NCBI RefSeq assembly: GCF_902833645.1
Contig: NZ_CADFGE010000001.1
Span: 1,302,001-1,366,000, forward strand
Direction of reading: 5' to 3'
Length of the DNA stretch: 64,000 bases
Source: Paraburkholderia fungorum
GTDB taxonomy: Bacteria > Pseudomonadota > Gammaproteobacteria > Burkholderiales > Burkholderiaceae
Positions 48,319 through 57,039 of the stretch are shown in pieces. The translations under genes were made by a program, and so were the position numbers. Position 1 is the first letter of the stretch. Each line of letters opens with the position of its first letter. The notes under the pieces were generated by a model. It saw nothing but the letters and a program-made list of their open reading frames with translations, was not told the DNA's origin and searched no databases.

Positions 48319-48633
48319 TTACAACCGGGCCATCCGCTGATATTCGCCAGCGGCTTTGGTGCGCCCCATCGCAGCTTCGAACTCGGCGTGCAATTCGTTT
48401 TGCGTGGTTTCCGCGTCGGCGAGCAGTGCTTCGTCGATGGCCTGAATCCGGCGGATCATCTCCAGCGCGGCCGGTTCCTGATCCGCGGACAGCGACATCA
48501 GCAACGGCGAACGCATTTCGGTCAGACGGGCCGCTTCCGGCCAGTCGGCGAGCGAGGCGGCCTGCTCGATTTCCCGGGTCATCGACAGCAGCCGTTCGAT
48601 CAGTTCGGTCTGGTTCATTTCGATCGGGTCCAT
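48319..48633 (-). CDS. fliT: Flagellar export chaperone FliT
   Basis: A 104-residue all-helical protein. FliT is the cytosolic chaperone of the FliD cap protein and, in enterics, modulates FlhDC. The helical pattern (ELIERLLSMTREIEQAASLADWPEAARLTEMRSPLL) and placement 4 bases after fliD on the same strand support this. No conserved catalytic residues are expected. A terminator follows. Confidence 0.88.
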   Translation of the reverse strand: MDPIEMNQTELIERLLSMTREIEQAASLADWPEAARLTEMRSPLLMSLSADQEPAALEMIRRIQAIDEALLADAETTQNELHAEFEAAMGRTKAAGEYQRMARL

Positions 48634-48637
48634 GGGC

Positions 48638-50152
48638 TCAGGCGTTGTTGGCCGACGCCAGCGCGCCGGCGCTGTTGGCGCCGCCGAACAGCGCGGTCAG
48701 GTACTGGGAATTGTTGTTCATTGTCGCCATCAGCGTGTCGAGCGCGGTGAACTGCGCCTGATACTGGCTCGTCAGTTGCGCAGTGTAATCCGCCAGCGCG
48801 CTTTGCTGCGTGGTGATGCTCTGCAGATCGGTATTCAACGCACTGGTGCGCGTATCGATCAGGCCGCCGGTCTGCGTGAAATTGGTGATGCTGCTGCTCA
48901 ACTGCTCGGCAATGCCGTTGGTCGAGTTGAAGAGCGAGGCGACTGTCGCCGGACTGCTCGTCAGCGCGGCGCTCAGCGTAGTGTTATTGACCACCATCGT
49001 GCCGTCGGCCGGATCGTCCTTCAGCGTAATGCCGATCGCCGCCAGCGTGCTGCCCGTGGTGCCCGAGCCGACCGCGCCGCCTACGATCGTGGCCAGCGTG
49101 TTCTTGATCGTCTGCAGTGTCGAGTCGCCCAGCAGCGGGCCTTGCGATGAGGACGAGGAGTTAAATGACGTGAGCGTCGCCATCGTCGTGACGACGGTGT
49201 TGTAGAGGCTGACGAAATTGTTGATCGCGGTGCTTTCCGCCGTGGTGTCCGCCGCGACGGTCAAGGTTTGCGTCGAACCGGCGGCCGCCGCCGACAGGTT
49301 CAGTGTGACGCCGGAAATGGCGGTGGTCACCGCGTTGGTCGCGCTGCTCGCGGCGATTCCGCCGATCGTGAATTCCGCATCCTGGGCATACGAGCTTTGC
49401 GTCCAGGCGTTGCTCGAATTCGCCGACGTGAAGGACGATTGACCGCCTGTGGTGCTCGCGGTCGAGGTCACGCCAAGGCTCGACAGACCGTTGTCGGTAG
49501 TGGCGTTGACCGAGACGTTGATGACGTTGGCGGCGCCGGTGTTCGCCGCGCGCAGCACCAGGTGGGCGCCGTCCGAACCGGTCACGATGGTCGCCGTCAC
49601 GCCGGGGTTGCCGGTGCCGGAGTTGATCGCAGCGGCGATGCCGGAGAGCGTGTTGTTGGTGCTGTCGACGTTGATGTTCATCGACTGGCTGCCGATCGAG
49701 ATCGTCATCGTGCCGGTGCCCAGCTGCGTCGTCGCGCCGAAGGCTGCCGAGGACAACGCCTGCGAGCTGGCGATCTGCGTAACACCGATCGAGTAGCTGC
49801 CGGCGACGGCGCCCGAGCCTGCGGTGGCCGTCAATCCGGTGCCGCTCGCGGTGGCCGAGAAGGTCGACAGCGTGGAGCCGTTGGTGAGGCCCGCGATGCC
49901 CGACTGCAGCGCGTCCAGCGCGGCGGTCAGTGCGCCGTATGCGGACACCTGCGTGTTGTCGGTGGTTTGTTGCGCCGTCAGAGCGGCGGCTTGTCCCGCG
50001 GTCTTCGCGTTCACGAGTGCCGTGACGAGCGTCCCTACGTCCATCGACGTGTTGCCGGTCGAGCCGCTGATGATCGATTGCGCGGCCGATTGCAGCGCGG
50101 CATTGGCAGCGGCGGTCGATGCCGCAGTAGACGTGGTCGAGATCGAGGACAT
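48638..50152 (-). CDS. fliD: Flagellar filament capping protein FliD
   Basis: A 504-residue export substrate that caps the filament tip and guides flagellin folding. The conserved N-terminal helix region (MDVGTLVTALVNAKTAGQAAALTAQQTTDNTQVSAYGAL) and C-terminal helix (SALADYTAQLTSQYQAQFTALDTLMATMNNNSQYLTALFGG) pair in the cap. The middle is Ser/Thr/Ala-rich, giving possible glycosylation targets. It is downstream of fliC by 158 bases that contain two hairpins, and 4 bases upstream of fliT. Confidence 0.95.
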   Translation of the reverse strand: MSSISTTSTAASTAAANAALQSAAQSIISGSTGNTSMDVGTLVTALVNAKTAGQAAALTAQQTTDNTQVSAYGALTAALDALQSGIAGLTNGSTLSTFSATASGTGLTATAGSGAVAGSYSIGVTQIASSQALSSAAFGATTQLGTGTMTISIGSQSMNINVDSTNNTLSGIAAAINSGTGNPGVTATIVTGSDGAHLVLRAANTGAANVINVSVNATTDNGLSSLGVTSTASTTGGQSSFTSANSSNAWTQSSYAQDAEFTIGGIAASSATNAVTTAISGVTLNLSAAAAGSTQTLTVAADTTAESTAINNFVSLYNTVVTTMATLTSFNSSSSSQGPLLGDSTLQTIKNTLATIVGGAVGSGTTGSTLAAIGITLKDDPADGTMVVNNTTLSAALTSSPATVASLFNSTNGIAEQLSSSITNFTQTGGLIDTRTSALNTDLQSITTQQSALADYTAQLTSQYQAQFTALDTLMATMNNNSQYLTALFGGANSAGALASANNA

Positions 50153-50230
50153 TGCAGAGGCTCCGGGCGTCTGGAAATCTGTATTGGGTGGTGCGCGATG
50201 CTACATCACTTCATGATTGGAATGCACAGC

Positions 50231-50294
50231 GGGAGGCGAGCCTCCCGTTGTCTGGAACCCGTCGATGCGCCGCACTCGCGCGCGGCGCATCGAC
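50231..50294 (-). repeat. Two hairpins between fliC and fliD
   Basis: GTCGATGCGCCGC / GCGGCGCATCGAC (50261-50273 and 50282-50294) is a perfect 13-bp stem, followed by the smaller GGGAGGC / GCCTCCC stem (50231-50247). Neither has a T-run on the minus strand, so they may stabilise the fliC mRNA end or cause partial termination. Confidence 0.55.
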
Positions 50295-50310
50295 GTTACT
50301 GCGTCAGCTC

Positions 50311-51462
50311 TTACTGCAGGAGCTTCAGAACTTGCTGCGGGTTCGAGTTAGCTTGCGCCAACACCGAGATACCTGCTTGTTGCAGCACTTGCGCCTTGCT
50401 CAGGTTCGCCGTTTCTTGCGCGAAGTTGGCGTCCGTGATTTGCGATTGTGCCGACGACAGGTCGGTCGATTCAGCTTGCTGCGACGTAGCGATTGCCGTG
50501 AAGCGGTTTTGTGCGGCACCCAGCGCCGCTTGCAGGTTATTAACCGTCTGCAGTGCGTTGTCGATGGAGACCATTGCTTCGTTCGCGCCAGTCACCGTGC
50601 TGATGTTCAGGTTCGAAACGGTCGGCGGCGCATTGATTGCGTTGATCTGAGCAACTGCTGCCGTTGCAGCATTGCCTGCCGTGGTACCCATCGACGTTGC
50701 GAGCGTCGAGCTGAGCGTCAGGGTCGTGATCGCAGTGCCCGAACCCGTGGTCGCGCCCGAGCTGAAGATTGCCGCGACTGCCGTCGAGCTCAGCGCCTGA
50801 TTGTTCTGGTCCGTGAACGTGAAGCCACCGTTGCCGTCCGACAGAACGTTGACCGACGTGATTGCCGGATTGGCCGCCGACGTGTACGCGCCGTTGACGT
50901 CCGTCGTAACAGCCACCGTGCCGACCGTTTGACCCTTTTGCACCAGGCCGCCGCCGATCTTCGCAGCCGACATCGACTGGGTCAGGTTCAGGCTGATGGT
51001 CTGGCCAACGTTCGCGCCGACCTGGAACGTCACGTTACCTGCCGAGCCGTCCAGAATGTTCGTGCCGTTGTACGTCGTTTGCGACGCGATACGGTTGACT
51101 TCCGAGATCTGCGCCGAAACTTCTTGCTGCAGTGCTGCCTGGTCGCTCGACGACAGCGTGCCGGTCGATGCTTGCACGGCCAGCTGGCGGATACGTTGCA
51201 GGCTGGAGGTCAGCGACGACAGTGCGCTCGATGCGGTTTGAATCATCGACACGCCGTCATTCGCATTCGACACGCCCTGGTTCAGGCCGTTGATCTGCGT
51301 TTGCATACGCGTCGAGATCGCCAGACCTGCTGCGTCGTCCGCTGCGCTGTTGATGCGCTTACCCGACGACAGGCGCGTAATGGCTTGCGAGAGGGCGCTT
51401 TGCGAGCCATTAAGGTTTTGCTGTGCAACCAGCGAGTTGATGTTGCTATTGATTCCGAGCAT
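50311..51462 (-). CDS. fliC: Flagellin
   Basis: A 383-residue filament subunit. The conserved D0/D1 N-terminus MLGINSNINSLVAQQNLNGSQSALSQAITRLSSGKRINSAADDAAGLAI and the C-terminus ANFAQETANLSKAQVLQQAGISVLAQANSNPQQVLKLLQ are complete. The central surface region (about 160-290) is Ser/Thr/Ala-rich and is the expected site of any glycan. TAGGAGA ribosome site. A sigma-28 type promoter lies about 90 bases upstream. Confidence 0.98.
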   Translation of the reverse strand: MLGINSNINSLVAQQNLNGSQSALSQAITRLSSGKRINSAADDAAGLAISTRMQTQINGLNQGVSNANDGVSMIQTASSALSSLTSSLQRIRQLAVQASTGTLSSSDQAALQQEVSAQISEVNRIASQTTYNGTNILDGSAGNVTFQVGANVGQTISLNLTQSMSAAKIGGGLVQKGQTVGTVAVTTDVNGAYTSAANPAITSVNVLSDGNGGFTFTDQNNQALSSTAVAAIFSSGATTGSGTAITTLTLSSTLATSMGTTAGNAATAAVAQINAINAPPTVSNLNISTVTGANEAMVSIDNALQTVNNLQAALGAAQNRFTAIATSQQAESTDLSSAQSQITDANFAQETANLSKAQVLQQAGISVLAQANSNPQQVLKLLQ

Positions 51463-51549
51463 GAAAATCTCCTAAATAAGCCTTGAGCCCAAAACGCCAC
51501 GTTGGCATCGGCGGAAGCACTCGTTCATTGCTGGCCGCCTCAGTGAAGG

Positions 51550-51576
51550 TTGACGGCGCGTGTAAAAAAAACTTGA
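51550..51576 (-). promoter_or_regulatory. Sigma-28 (FliA) promoter of fliC
   Basis: Minus strand TCAAGTTT (51576-51569), 11-base spacer, GCCGTCAA (51557-51550). This follows the class 3 flagellar consensus TAAAGTTT-N11-GCCGATAA, with a T-rich spacer. Confidence 0.78.
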
Positions 51577-51729
51577 GGGACTTTGTGCAATAGCGACCCA
51601 ATTGTCTTTACGGCGGATTACCCGATCACTCGTCTGTAAGCCGCTTGCAGCCTGGTTCGGGCGCTTCACTGCAAGTATTGAAAAGACGGCGTATTCTCGT
51701 TTTCTCCTGAGGCAAACCCTGGAGAAATC

Positions 51730-52671
51730 ATGCAAAAGCGACGGATTGGACGTTCCGAATTGGAGGTCGCACCGCTTATGTTCGGCGGCAATGTATTTGG
51801 CTGGACCGCTGATGAAGCGACCTCGTTTTCTATCCTGGATGCATTTGTCGATGCAGGACTCGACTTCATCGATACCGCCGATGTCTATTCCGCGTGGGTG
51901 CCGGGCAACCACGGCGGCGAATCGGAAACTATCATCGGCAAGTGGTTCAGGCGGAGCGGCAAGCGCGACCGGATCGTGCTCGCCACCAAGGTTTCCAAGC
52001 ACCCGCAGCGCAAGGGTTTATCCGCAGCGAATATTCAGGCGGCCGTCGAGGATTCGCTGCGACGCTTGCAAACCGATTACATCGACGTCTATTTTTCTCA
52101 CGACGACGACACCGAAACGCCCCTGGTCGAAACGCTGGGCGCCTATCAGAAGCTGATCGAGGCGGGCAAGGTGCGGGTGATCGGCGCGTCGAACTACAGT
52201 GGCGCGCGCGTCGAGGAAGCGCTCGCCGTATCCCGTCAGCATGGGCTGCCCGAATACCAGTTGCTGCAACCGGAGTACAACCTGTACGACCGCGCCGAAT
52301 ATGAGCGCGACATCGAGCCGGTGGCGCTCGCCAATCAACTCGGCGTGGTGGTGTATTACAGTCTGGCCAGCGGCTTTCTGTCCGGCAAATACCGCTCCCA
52401 GGCCGATCTGGCCAACAAGGTGCGCGGCAGCCGGGTCGAGAAGTATCTGAATGAGCGCGGTTTGCGGATTCTGGACGCGCTCGACCGGGTTGCCGGGCGG
52501 CACGGCAGCACGCCGGCCACCGTTGCCTTGGCATGGCTGATTGCCCGCCCGAGTGTAACGGCCCCAATTGCCAGCGCGACCTCGGTCGACCAGCTCAAAA
52601 GCCTCGCCGCCGCCGTCCATCTGATGCTGACGGGCGCCGATATCCGCGAGCTGGACGAGGCAAGCGCCTGA
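51730..52671 (+). CDS. Aldo/keto reductase
   Basis: A 313-residue NADPH-dependent oxidoreductase with a TIM-barrel fold. The catalytic tetrad is recognisable: D and Y in DTADVYS, K in ATKVSKHP and H in VYFSHDDDTETP. Ends with the cofactor-loop region VTAPIASATSVDQL. Similar in type to YajO/YhdN-like reductases of broad aldehyde specificity. GGAG ribosome site. It is divergent from fliC but not flagellar. Confidence 0.92.
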   Translation: MQKRRIGRSELEVAPLMFGGNVFGWTADEATSFSILDAFVDAGLDFIDTADVYSAWVPGNHGGESETIIGKWFRRSGKRDRIVLATKVSKHPQRKGLSAANIQAAVEDSLRRLQTDYIDVYFSHDDDTETPLVETLGAYQKLIEAGKVRVIGASNYSGARVEEALAVSRQHGLPEYQLLQPEYNLYDRAEYERDIEPVALANQLGVVVYYSLASGFLSGKYRSQADLANKVRGSRVEKYLNERGLRILDALDRVAGRHGSTPATVALAWLIARPSVTAPIASATSVDQLKSLAAAVHLMLTGADIRELDEASA

Positions 52672-53028
52672 CCGTGCGCGAGGCCTGGCGCGATCGCTAA
52701 ACCCCTGGTAGGATGGAGAGTTTCCTGATATCATCGGGAGTGAATTGAGATCTTTGCCTGTTTCGTCAATGTTTTTCATTGATGAAAGGTTGGCGAAACG
52801 GCAGCAGACGCGGCTTCGGCATGACGTTTGTCCGCGTTCCGCGGTGAACTCCCCACCTCTCTTTTCCGGCCTCCGTGGCCGTTATGCCTCTCGTTTCATT
52901 CATGGTTTGGCCGGGTTCTGCCCGCGTTTGCCTGTTACTGGCCATGAATCGGAACGACCGGAGGGCCGGCGCGTGAGCGGTATCCGCCACGCAATTTACC
53001 CCTATCAAGTGATTGAGTTAGGAATTAC
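52672..53028. other. Intergenic region upstream of rpsU
   Basis: 357 bases without a gene. A hairpin TTTCGTCAATG / CATTGATGAAA (52761-52771 and 52777-52787, one G-U pair) with a T5 loop is present, but no T-run follows it. The rpsU promoter probably lies here, but no clear hexamer pair was chosen. Confidence 0.45.
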
Positions 53029-53241
53029 ATGACGACGATTCTTCTGAAAGAAAACGAGCCGTTCGAAGTGGCGATTCGCCGCTTTCGTCGCGCAATCGAA
53101 AAGAATGGCCTGATCGCTGAACTGCGTGAGCGCCAATCGTACGAAAAGCCGACCACGGCACGTAAGCGCAAGAAGGCTGCTGCTGTGAAGCGCCTGCACA
53201 AGCGCCTGCGCAGCCAGATGCTGCCGAAAAAGCTGCACTAA
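53029..53241 (+). CDS. rpsU: 30S ribosomal protein S21
   Basis: A 70-residue, strongly basic ribosomal protein: [28 protein letters not shown] then [26 protein letters not shown]. Length and sequence are standard for S21, which aids initiation near the Shine-Dalgarno duplex. It is monocistronic here, followed by a terminator. Confidence 0.98.
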   Translation: MTTILLKENEPFEVAIRRFRRAIEKNGLIAELRERQSYEKPTTARKRKKAAAVKRLHKRLRSQMLPKKLH

Positions 53242-53279
53242 GCACGTTTTTTCGCGCTGCATTTCGCGCACTGTACGCC

Positions 53280-53326
53280 GAACGGCGGTGTGAGCTTCGA
53301 AAGAAGCCACATCGCCGTTTTGCTTT
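53280..53326 (+). terminator. Terminator after rpsU
   Basis: AACGGCGGTGTG and CACATCGCCGTT (one G-U pair) form a 12-bp stem around a GAAAGAA-containing loop, followed by TTGCTTTT. Confidence 0.75.
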
Positions 53327-53370
53327 TGGGGAATCGATTGACCTTGGGTTTTGCCGTTAACCGAGGCCCG

Positions 53371-53796
53371 TTACGCGGCGTTCTTCAGGCGCTCGGCGGA
53401 CAGCCCGAATTGGCGGGCGATTGAAGCCAGACGCTCATGCCATTCCCACGTGCCAAACACATCGTGCACGTTTTGCAGGCAACTCAGCAGAGAGACTGTG
53501 GCCGGGTCGTATACATTGAGGCGGGCGCGCAGGAGGGCCTTTTTGAGCGCGGAGATACCGGCATCCATATAAGCCGGCACCTCGATGGGCGCCTTGCCGA
53601 TGTAGCGCACCGGAACACCTTCCATTGAGCTCATGTAATCGCGTGGCTTGATGAAGCTGCCGACCGGGCAACCGCCGCAGTAGCCGCGGTAAGCGCCGCC
53701 ACCACGCGGCAGCAAGGCGGCGCGTTTCTGACTGAACAGATGGTTGACGGCCTGATCGAAAATCTCCTGATGGGTCAGGAAGTTATGGGTTTTCAT
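53371..53796 (-). CDS. Conserved hypothetical protein with CxxC
   Basis: A 141-residue protein I do not recognise. It has a GGGAG ribosome site and codon use like its neighbours, so it is probably real. Visible features: FDQAVNHLFSQKRAAL, then GAYRGYCGGCPVGSFIKPRDY, a CxxC in a Gly-rich turn, and a helical C-terminal half (MDAGISALKKALLRARLNVYD; WEWHERLASIARQFGLSAERL). No signal peptide. The CxxC could be redox-active or bind a metal. It stands alone between rpsU and tag. Confidence 0.7.
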   Translation of the reverse strand: MKTHNFLTHQEIFDQAVNHLFSQKRAALLPRGGGAYRGYCGGCPVGSFIKPRDYMSSMEGVPVRYIGKAPIEVPAYMDAGISALKKALLRARLNVYDPATVSLLSCLQNVHDVFGTWEWHERLASIARQFGLSAERLKNAA

Positions 53797-54130
53797 GGTT
53801 GGTCTCCCACGTATTACGCAGCGGTTATTCGTTGTTCGAGCGCATGAGGGGCAGTATCGGGCACACGCCAGCTAACGAATCCCCGACTAGCACGGCGAAA
53901 AGCCTTTAATTCCCGAGTTTGGCCCGTTTGCGTTCGCCTTTTATGCCGCTTACGCCACTGGCGACGCCGCCCGCCACAGTCGCGACTGGCACTTACCTTC
54001 TATAACGACTGGCCGTGTGAAAATTGTAGAGAGGGCTTTACCGGATAGCCGACGGTTGCCTGGAACGGAAGCGGCGCCCCCTCAGACGCGTGGCACGAGG
54101 TGCTGACTGGCAACCGCTGCCGCGGCCGCT
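53797..54130. other. Intergenic region, nothing recognised
   Basis: 334 bases upstream of the CxxC protein and beyond the 3' end of tag. No hairpin with a T-run, RNA gene or coding sequence was seen. Confidence 0.5.
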
Positions 54131-54727
54131 TCAGCCGGCCTTGCGGTTGCGTCCCTTCTTGCCCAGCGCCGCGCATCGCGCGCGGCACATGCAGCTTGCC
54201 TCGTGGTCGTTCACCATGCCGACCGCCTGCATGAACGCATAGCAGATCGTCGAGCCGACGAATTTACAGCCATAGCGCTTGAGCCCCTTGCTGAGCGCGT
54301 CCGAAATTTCGGTCGACGCAGGCGCCTGTTTATATGACGCCCAATCGTTCTGAATCGGCGTCTGATCGACGAACGACCATACGAAGTTGGCGAGCGAGCC
54401 GTGTTCGGCCTGAATCTTCTGCACGGCGCGCGCGTTGGTGATGGCCGACTCGATCTTGCCGCGATGACGCACGATACTTTCGTCCAGCACCAGCGCATCG
54501 ACATGTTCAGGCGTAAAGCGCGCGACCTTGTCGATCTCGAAGTCGGCGAAGGCGCGGCGATAGCCGGTCCGTTTGTTAAGAATCGTCGACCATGACAACC
54601 CAGCCTGGGCGCCTTCCAGCACCAGCAGTTCGAACAGATGCCGATCGTCGCGCGAGGGCACGCCCCACTCGGTGTCGTGGTAGTGTGCGAGCGCTTCGCT
54701 CGATACCCAGTTGCATCGCTGTGTCAC
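54131..54727 (-). CDS. tag: DNA-3-methyladenine glycosylase I
   Basis: A 198-residue base-excision repair enzyme removing 3-methyladenine. QRCNWVSSEALAHYHDTEWGVPSRDDRHLFELLVLEGAQAGLSW is the family signature: the Cys and His here, together with the C-terminal HEASCMC, form the zinc site, and the Glu of LEGAQAGLSW lies in the base pocket. GSTICYAFMQAVGMVNDH is conserved. A basic C-terminal tail (KKGRNRKAG) is present. Confidence 0.95.
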   Translation of the reverse strand: MTQRCNWVSSEALAHYHDTEWGVPSRDDRHLFELLVLEGAQAGLSWSTILNKRTGYRRAFADFEIDKVARFTPEHVDALVLDESIVRHRGKIESAITNARAVQKIQAEHGSLANFVWSFVDQTPIQNDWASYKQAPASTEISDALSKGLKRYGCKFVGSTICYAFMQAVGMVNDHEASCMCRARCAALGKKGRNRKAG

Positions 54728-54866
54728 TTTCGCGCTCCCGCGTTGTCATGTCGTCCGTCAGCATAGCGGAAGCCGTGCGCGCCGCAAGCTGGCCATTCGG
54801 CCGATTGCGGGATTGAAACTGACCTGCCACGCTAGCGTTATTCACCACCTGAACTCACTCGATTCG

Positions 54867-55748
54867 ATGAATAAAGACCTCTTTTTGATCGGCATTGACG
54901 GCGGCGGCAGCGGTACGCGCGTCGTGCTCGGCGACGCGCAGGGCCGTGAACTGGCGCAGGCGGCGAGCGGGCCCTCAGGGCTGGGGCTCGGCGTGGAACG
55001 GGCGTGGCAGGCGATTGCGGCCGGCTGCGTCGAAGCATTCGCACGTGCCGGCATGCCGCTGGACTGGGCGCGCTGCGTACTCGGTTGCGGCCTGGCAGGG
55101 GTCAATAATCGCGACTGGCTGGCCGCGTTTCGCGCCCAGGCGCCGGCGCTAGCCGGGCTCGCGGTGGAAAGCGACGTGTACACCACCTTGCTGGGCGCGC
55201 ATGGCGGCGCGCAGGGCGTGGTCGTTGCGCTTGGCACCGGCAGTCAGGCGGCCGTGCTCGACGGCAATGGCGAATGCAGGGTCGCCGGCGGCTTCGGTTA
55301 TCCGTCCGGCGACGAAGCGAGCGGCGCCTGGCTCGGATTGCGGGCCATCGTACACGCGCAGCAGGCGCTTGACGGACGCGCACCCAACGACGATCTGGCC
55401 CAGGCGCTACTCGCCCACACTGATGCGCATGACCGCGACAGCCTGATTGTCTGGCTGTGCGAGGCCAATCAGACTGCTTATGCGAAGCTTGCGCCGCTTG
55501 TCATCGCCAATGCCTCGCATCCGTTCGCGGCGCGTTTGCTTCGCGAGGCCGGCGTAGACATAGGCAAGATGATTGCGGCGCTCGACCCTTCGGCGAGCCT
55601 GCCGGTCGCGCTGTGCGGCGGTCTCGGTGCACCGTTGCGCGAGTACGTGCCGCAGATTTATCAAGCTCGTTTGCGCGAGCCGTTGGCCGACTCGGCGCAT
55701 GGCGGTTTGCAGTTAGCGCAACGCGAAGCGGCTCGCGTCGCCGGCTGA
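54867..55748 (+). CDS. BadF/BadG/BcrA/BcrD-type ATPase, N-acetylglucosamine kinase-like
   Basis: A 293-residue ASKHA-fold sugar kinase. Phosphate-1 motif LIGIDGGGSGTRVVLGD, phosphate-2 VVVALGTGSQAAVL and adenosine motif LPVALCGGLGAPL are visible. Similar bacterial proteins phosphorylate N-acetylglucosamine or glucosamine. ATG 54867 gives a start five residues before the motif; the open frame upstream to 54711 is probably not translated, although the ribosome site is weak. Its neighbours do not fix the substrate. Confidence 0.82.
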   Translation: MNKDLFLIGIDGGGSGTRVVLGDAQGRELAQAASGPSGLGLGVERAWQAIAAGCVEAFARAGMPLDWARCVLGCGLAGVNNRDWLAAFRAQAPALAGLAVESDVYTTLLGAHGGAQGVVVALGTGSQAAVLDGNGECRVAGGFGYPSGDEASGAWLGLRAIVHAQQALDGRAPNDDLAQALLAHTDAHDRDSLIVWLCEANQTAYAKLAPLVIANASHPFAARLLREAGVDIGKMIAALDPSASLPVALCGGLGAPLREYVPQIYQARLREPLADSAHGGLQLAQREAARVAG

Positions 55749-55835
55749 GAATCCCGGCCCGCGCCGAGCACGATCTCGCGCATGCACCGGACAACGGTAA
55801 AATGCGATCTTTGACGCTGCCCGGCTGCTCACACT

Positions 55836-56657
55836 ATGTACAAAGTCATTGCCACGGACCTCGACGGCACGCTGCTCAACGCCGATCACCAGGTGGACCC
55901 GTTCACGATCGCGACTGTGCGTAAGCTGGAGAGCGACGGGCTGCACTTCGTGATCGCCACGGGGCGCCACTACTGCGACGTTGCGGGCATCAGAGATCTG
56001 CTGGGCATCAATCCGTATCTGATCACGTCGAACGGCGCACGCATTCATGCACCGGACAACACGGTCATCCACGCCGACGACCTGCCCCCTGCCGTCGTGC
56101 AGCGGTTGGTACTACCGGAAATCGTTGGCGCGCATGGCCGCGTGATCGTCAACCTGTTCGCCGACCAGGCGTGGTTGATCGACCGGGATGCACCGGATCT
56201 GCTGAAATTCCATCAGGATTCCGGCTTCAGATATGAAGTAACCGATTTGCCGAGTCACGACGGTGCCGACATCGCGAAGGCACTTTATATCGGCGATCCC
56301 GCCGATCTCGCGCAAATCTCGGCCAACCTGGAGCGCGAATTCGGCGACGCGCTGTACGTCACCTATTCGCTGCCGGATTGTCTGGAGGTGATGACGTCGA
56401 ACGTGTCGAAGGGGCGTGCCTTGCAGATCGTGCTCGAGCGCCTCGGCGTCGATGCCTCGCAATGCGTGGCCTTTGGCGACAACATGAACGATATCGACCT
56501 GCTGGAGACAGCCGGCCATCCGTTCATGATGAACAACGCCAATCCTGATCTCATCACGCGTCTGCCGCACGTGCCGCGTATCGGGAACAACTTCGAAGCG
56601 GGCGTCGCGCATCATCTTCGCAAGCTGTTCTCGCTCGACGACGAACTGATGTCCTGA
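55836..56657 (+). CDS. Cof-type HAD-IIB phosphatase
   Basis: A 273-residue cytoplasmic hydrolase. Motif I MYKVIATDLDGTLLN, motif II FVIATGR, motif III with the SKG lysine (SNVSKGRALQIVLERLG) and motif IV VAFGDNMNDIDLLETAG are complete. The C2 cap lies between. Family members dephosphorylate sugar phosphates, pyridoxal phosphate or flavin precursors; specificity is not predictable. Confidence 0.93.
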   Translation: MYKVIATDLDGTLLNADHQVDPFTIATVRKLESDGLHFVIATGRHYCDVAGIRDLLGINPYLITSNGARIHAPDNTVIHADDLPPAVVQRLVLPEIVGAHGRVIVNLFADQAWLIDRDAPDLLKFHQDSGFRYEVTDLPSHDGADIAKALYIGDPADLAQISANLEREFGDALYVTYSLPDCLEVMTSNVSKGRALQIVLERLGVDASQCVAFGDNMNDIDLLETAGHPFMMNNANPDLITRLPHVPRIGNNFEAGVAHHLRKLFSLDDELMS

Positions 56658-56665
56658 AAACGTAA

Positions 56666-56697
56666 CGGCCCGCATCCTCTTTCGTGGATGCGGGCCG
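56666..56697. terminator. Hairpin between convergent genes
   Basis: A perfect 12-bp stem CGGCCCGCATCC / GGATGCGGGCCG with an 8-base loop just after the HAD gene stop. No T-run on the plus strand, so its terminator role is uncertain. Confidence 0.5.
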
Positions 56698-56739
56698 GCT
56701 GTTCGCCTTGGCAGGCGACCTTACGCGCCAACGCTACGG

Positions 56740-57039
56740 TCAGCCGTGCCATCCGCCACGGCGATCGCCGTGGTCATCGTGACCCCAGCGGTGGTCGTTG
56801 TGATCCCAGCCGCGGTAATCGCGGTGGTCGTCGCGGTAGTAGCCGCGGTCGTAACGATGGTCCCAGCCGCCATACCCGTAGTACACAGGCTGCGGCGCTG
56901 CATAGACGGGGGCAGGCTGGGCATAAACCGGTGCGCCGAGCGACAGCCCGATATTCAGATCCGTATGCGCTTGCGCGACGCCGCATGCGCCCGCCGCGAG
57001 TCCGGCAGCAACCAGCAAGTGAGTGACGATGCGTTTCAT
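56740..57039 (-). CDS. Small exported His/Asp/Tyr/Gly-rich protein
   Basis: A 99-residue protein: signal peptide MKRIVTHLLVAAGLAAGACGVAQA, then a short globular start (HTDLNIGLSLGAPVY), a Pro/Ala/Gln/Tyr segment, and a C-terminal low-complexity tail of repeated D-H/D-R/Y-R/W-D units (for example GWDHRYDRGYYRDDHRDY). AGGAGA ribosome site. Periplasmic or surface located. The His/Asp tail could bind metals. Function unknown; such proteins are common in Burkholderia. Confidence 0.75.
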   Translation of the reverse strand: MKRIVTHLLVAAGLAAGACGVAQAHTDLNIGLSLGAPVYAQPAPVYAAPQPVYYGYGGWDHRYDRGYYRDDHRDYRGWDHNDHRWGHDDHGDRRGGWHG

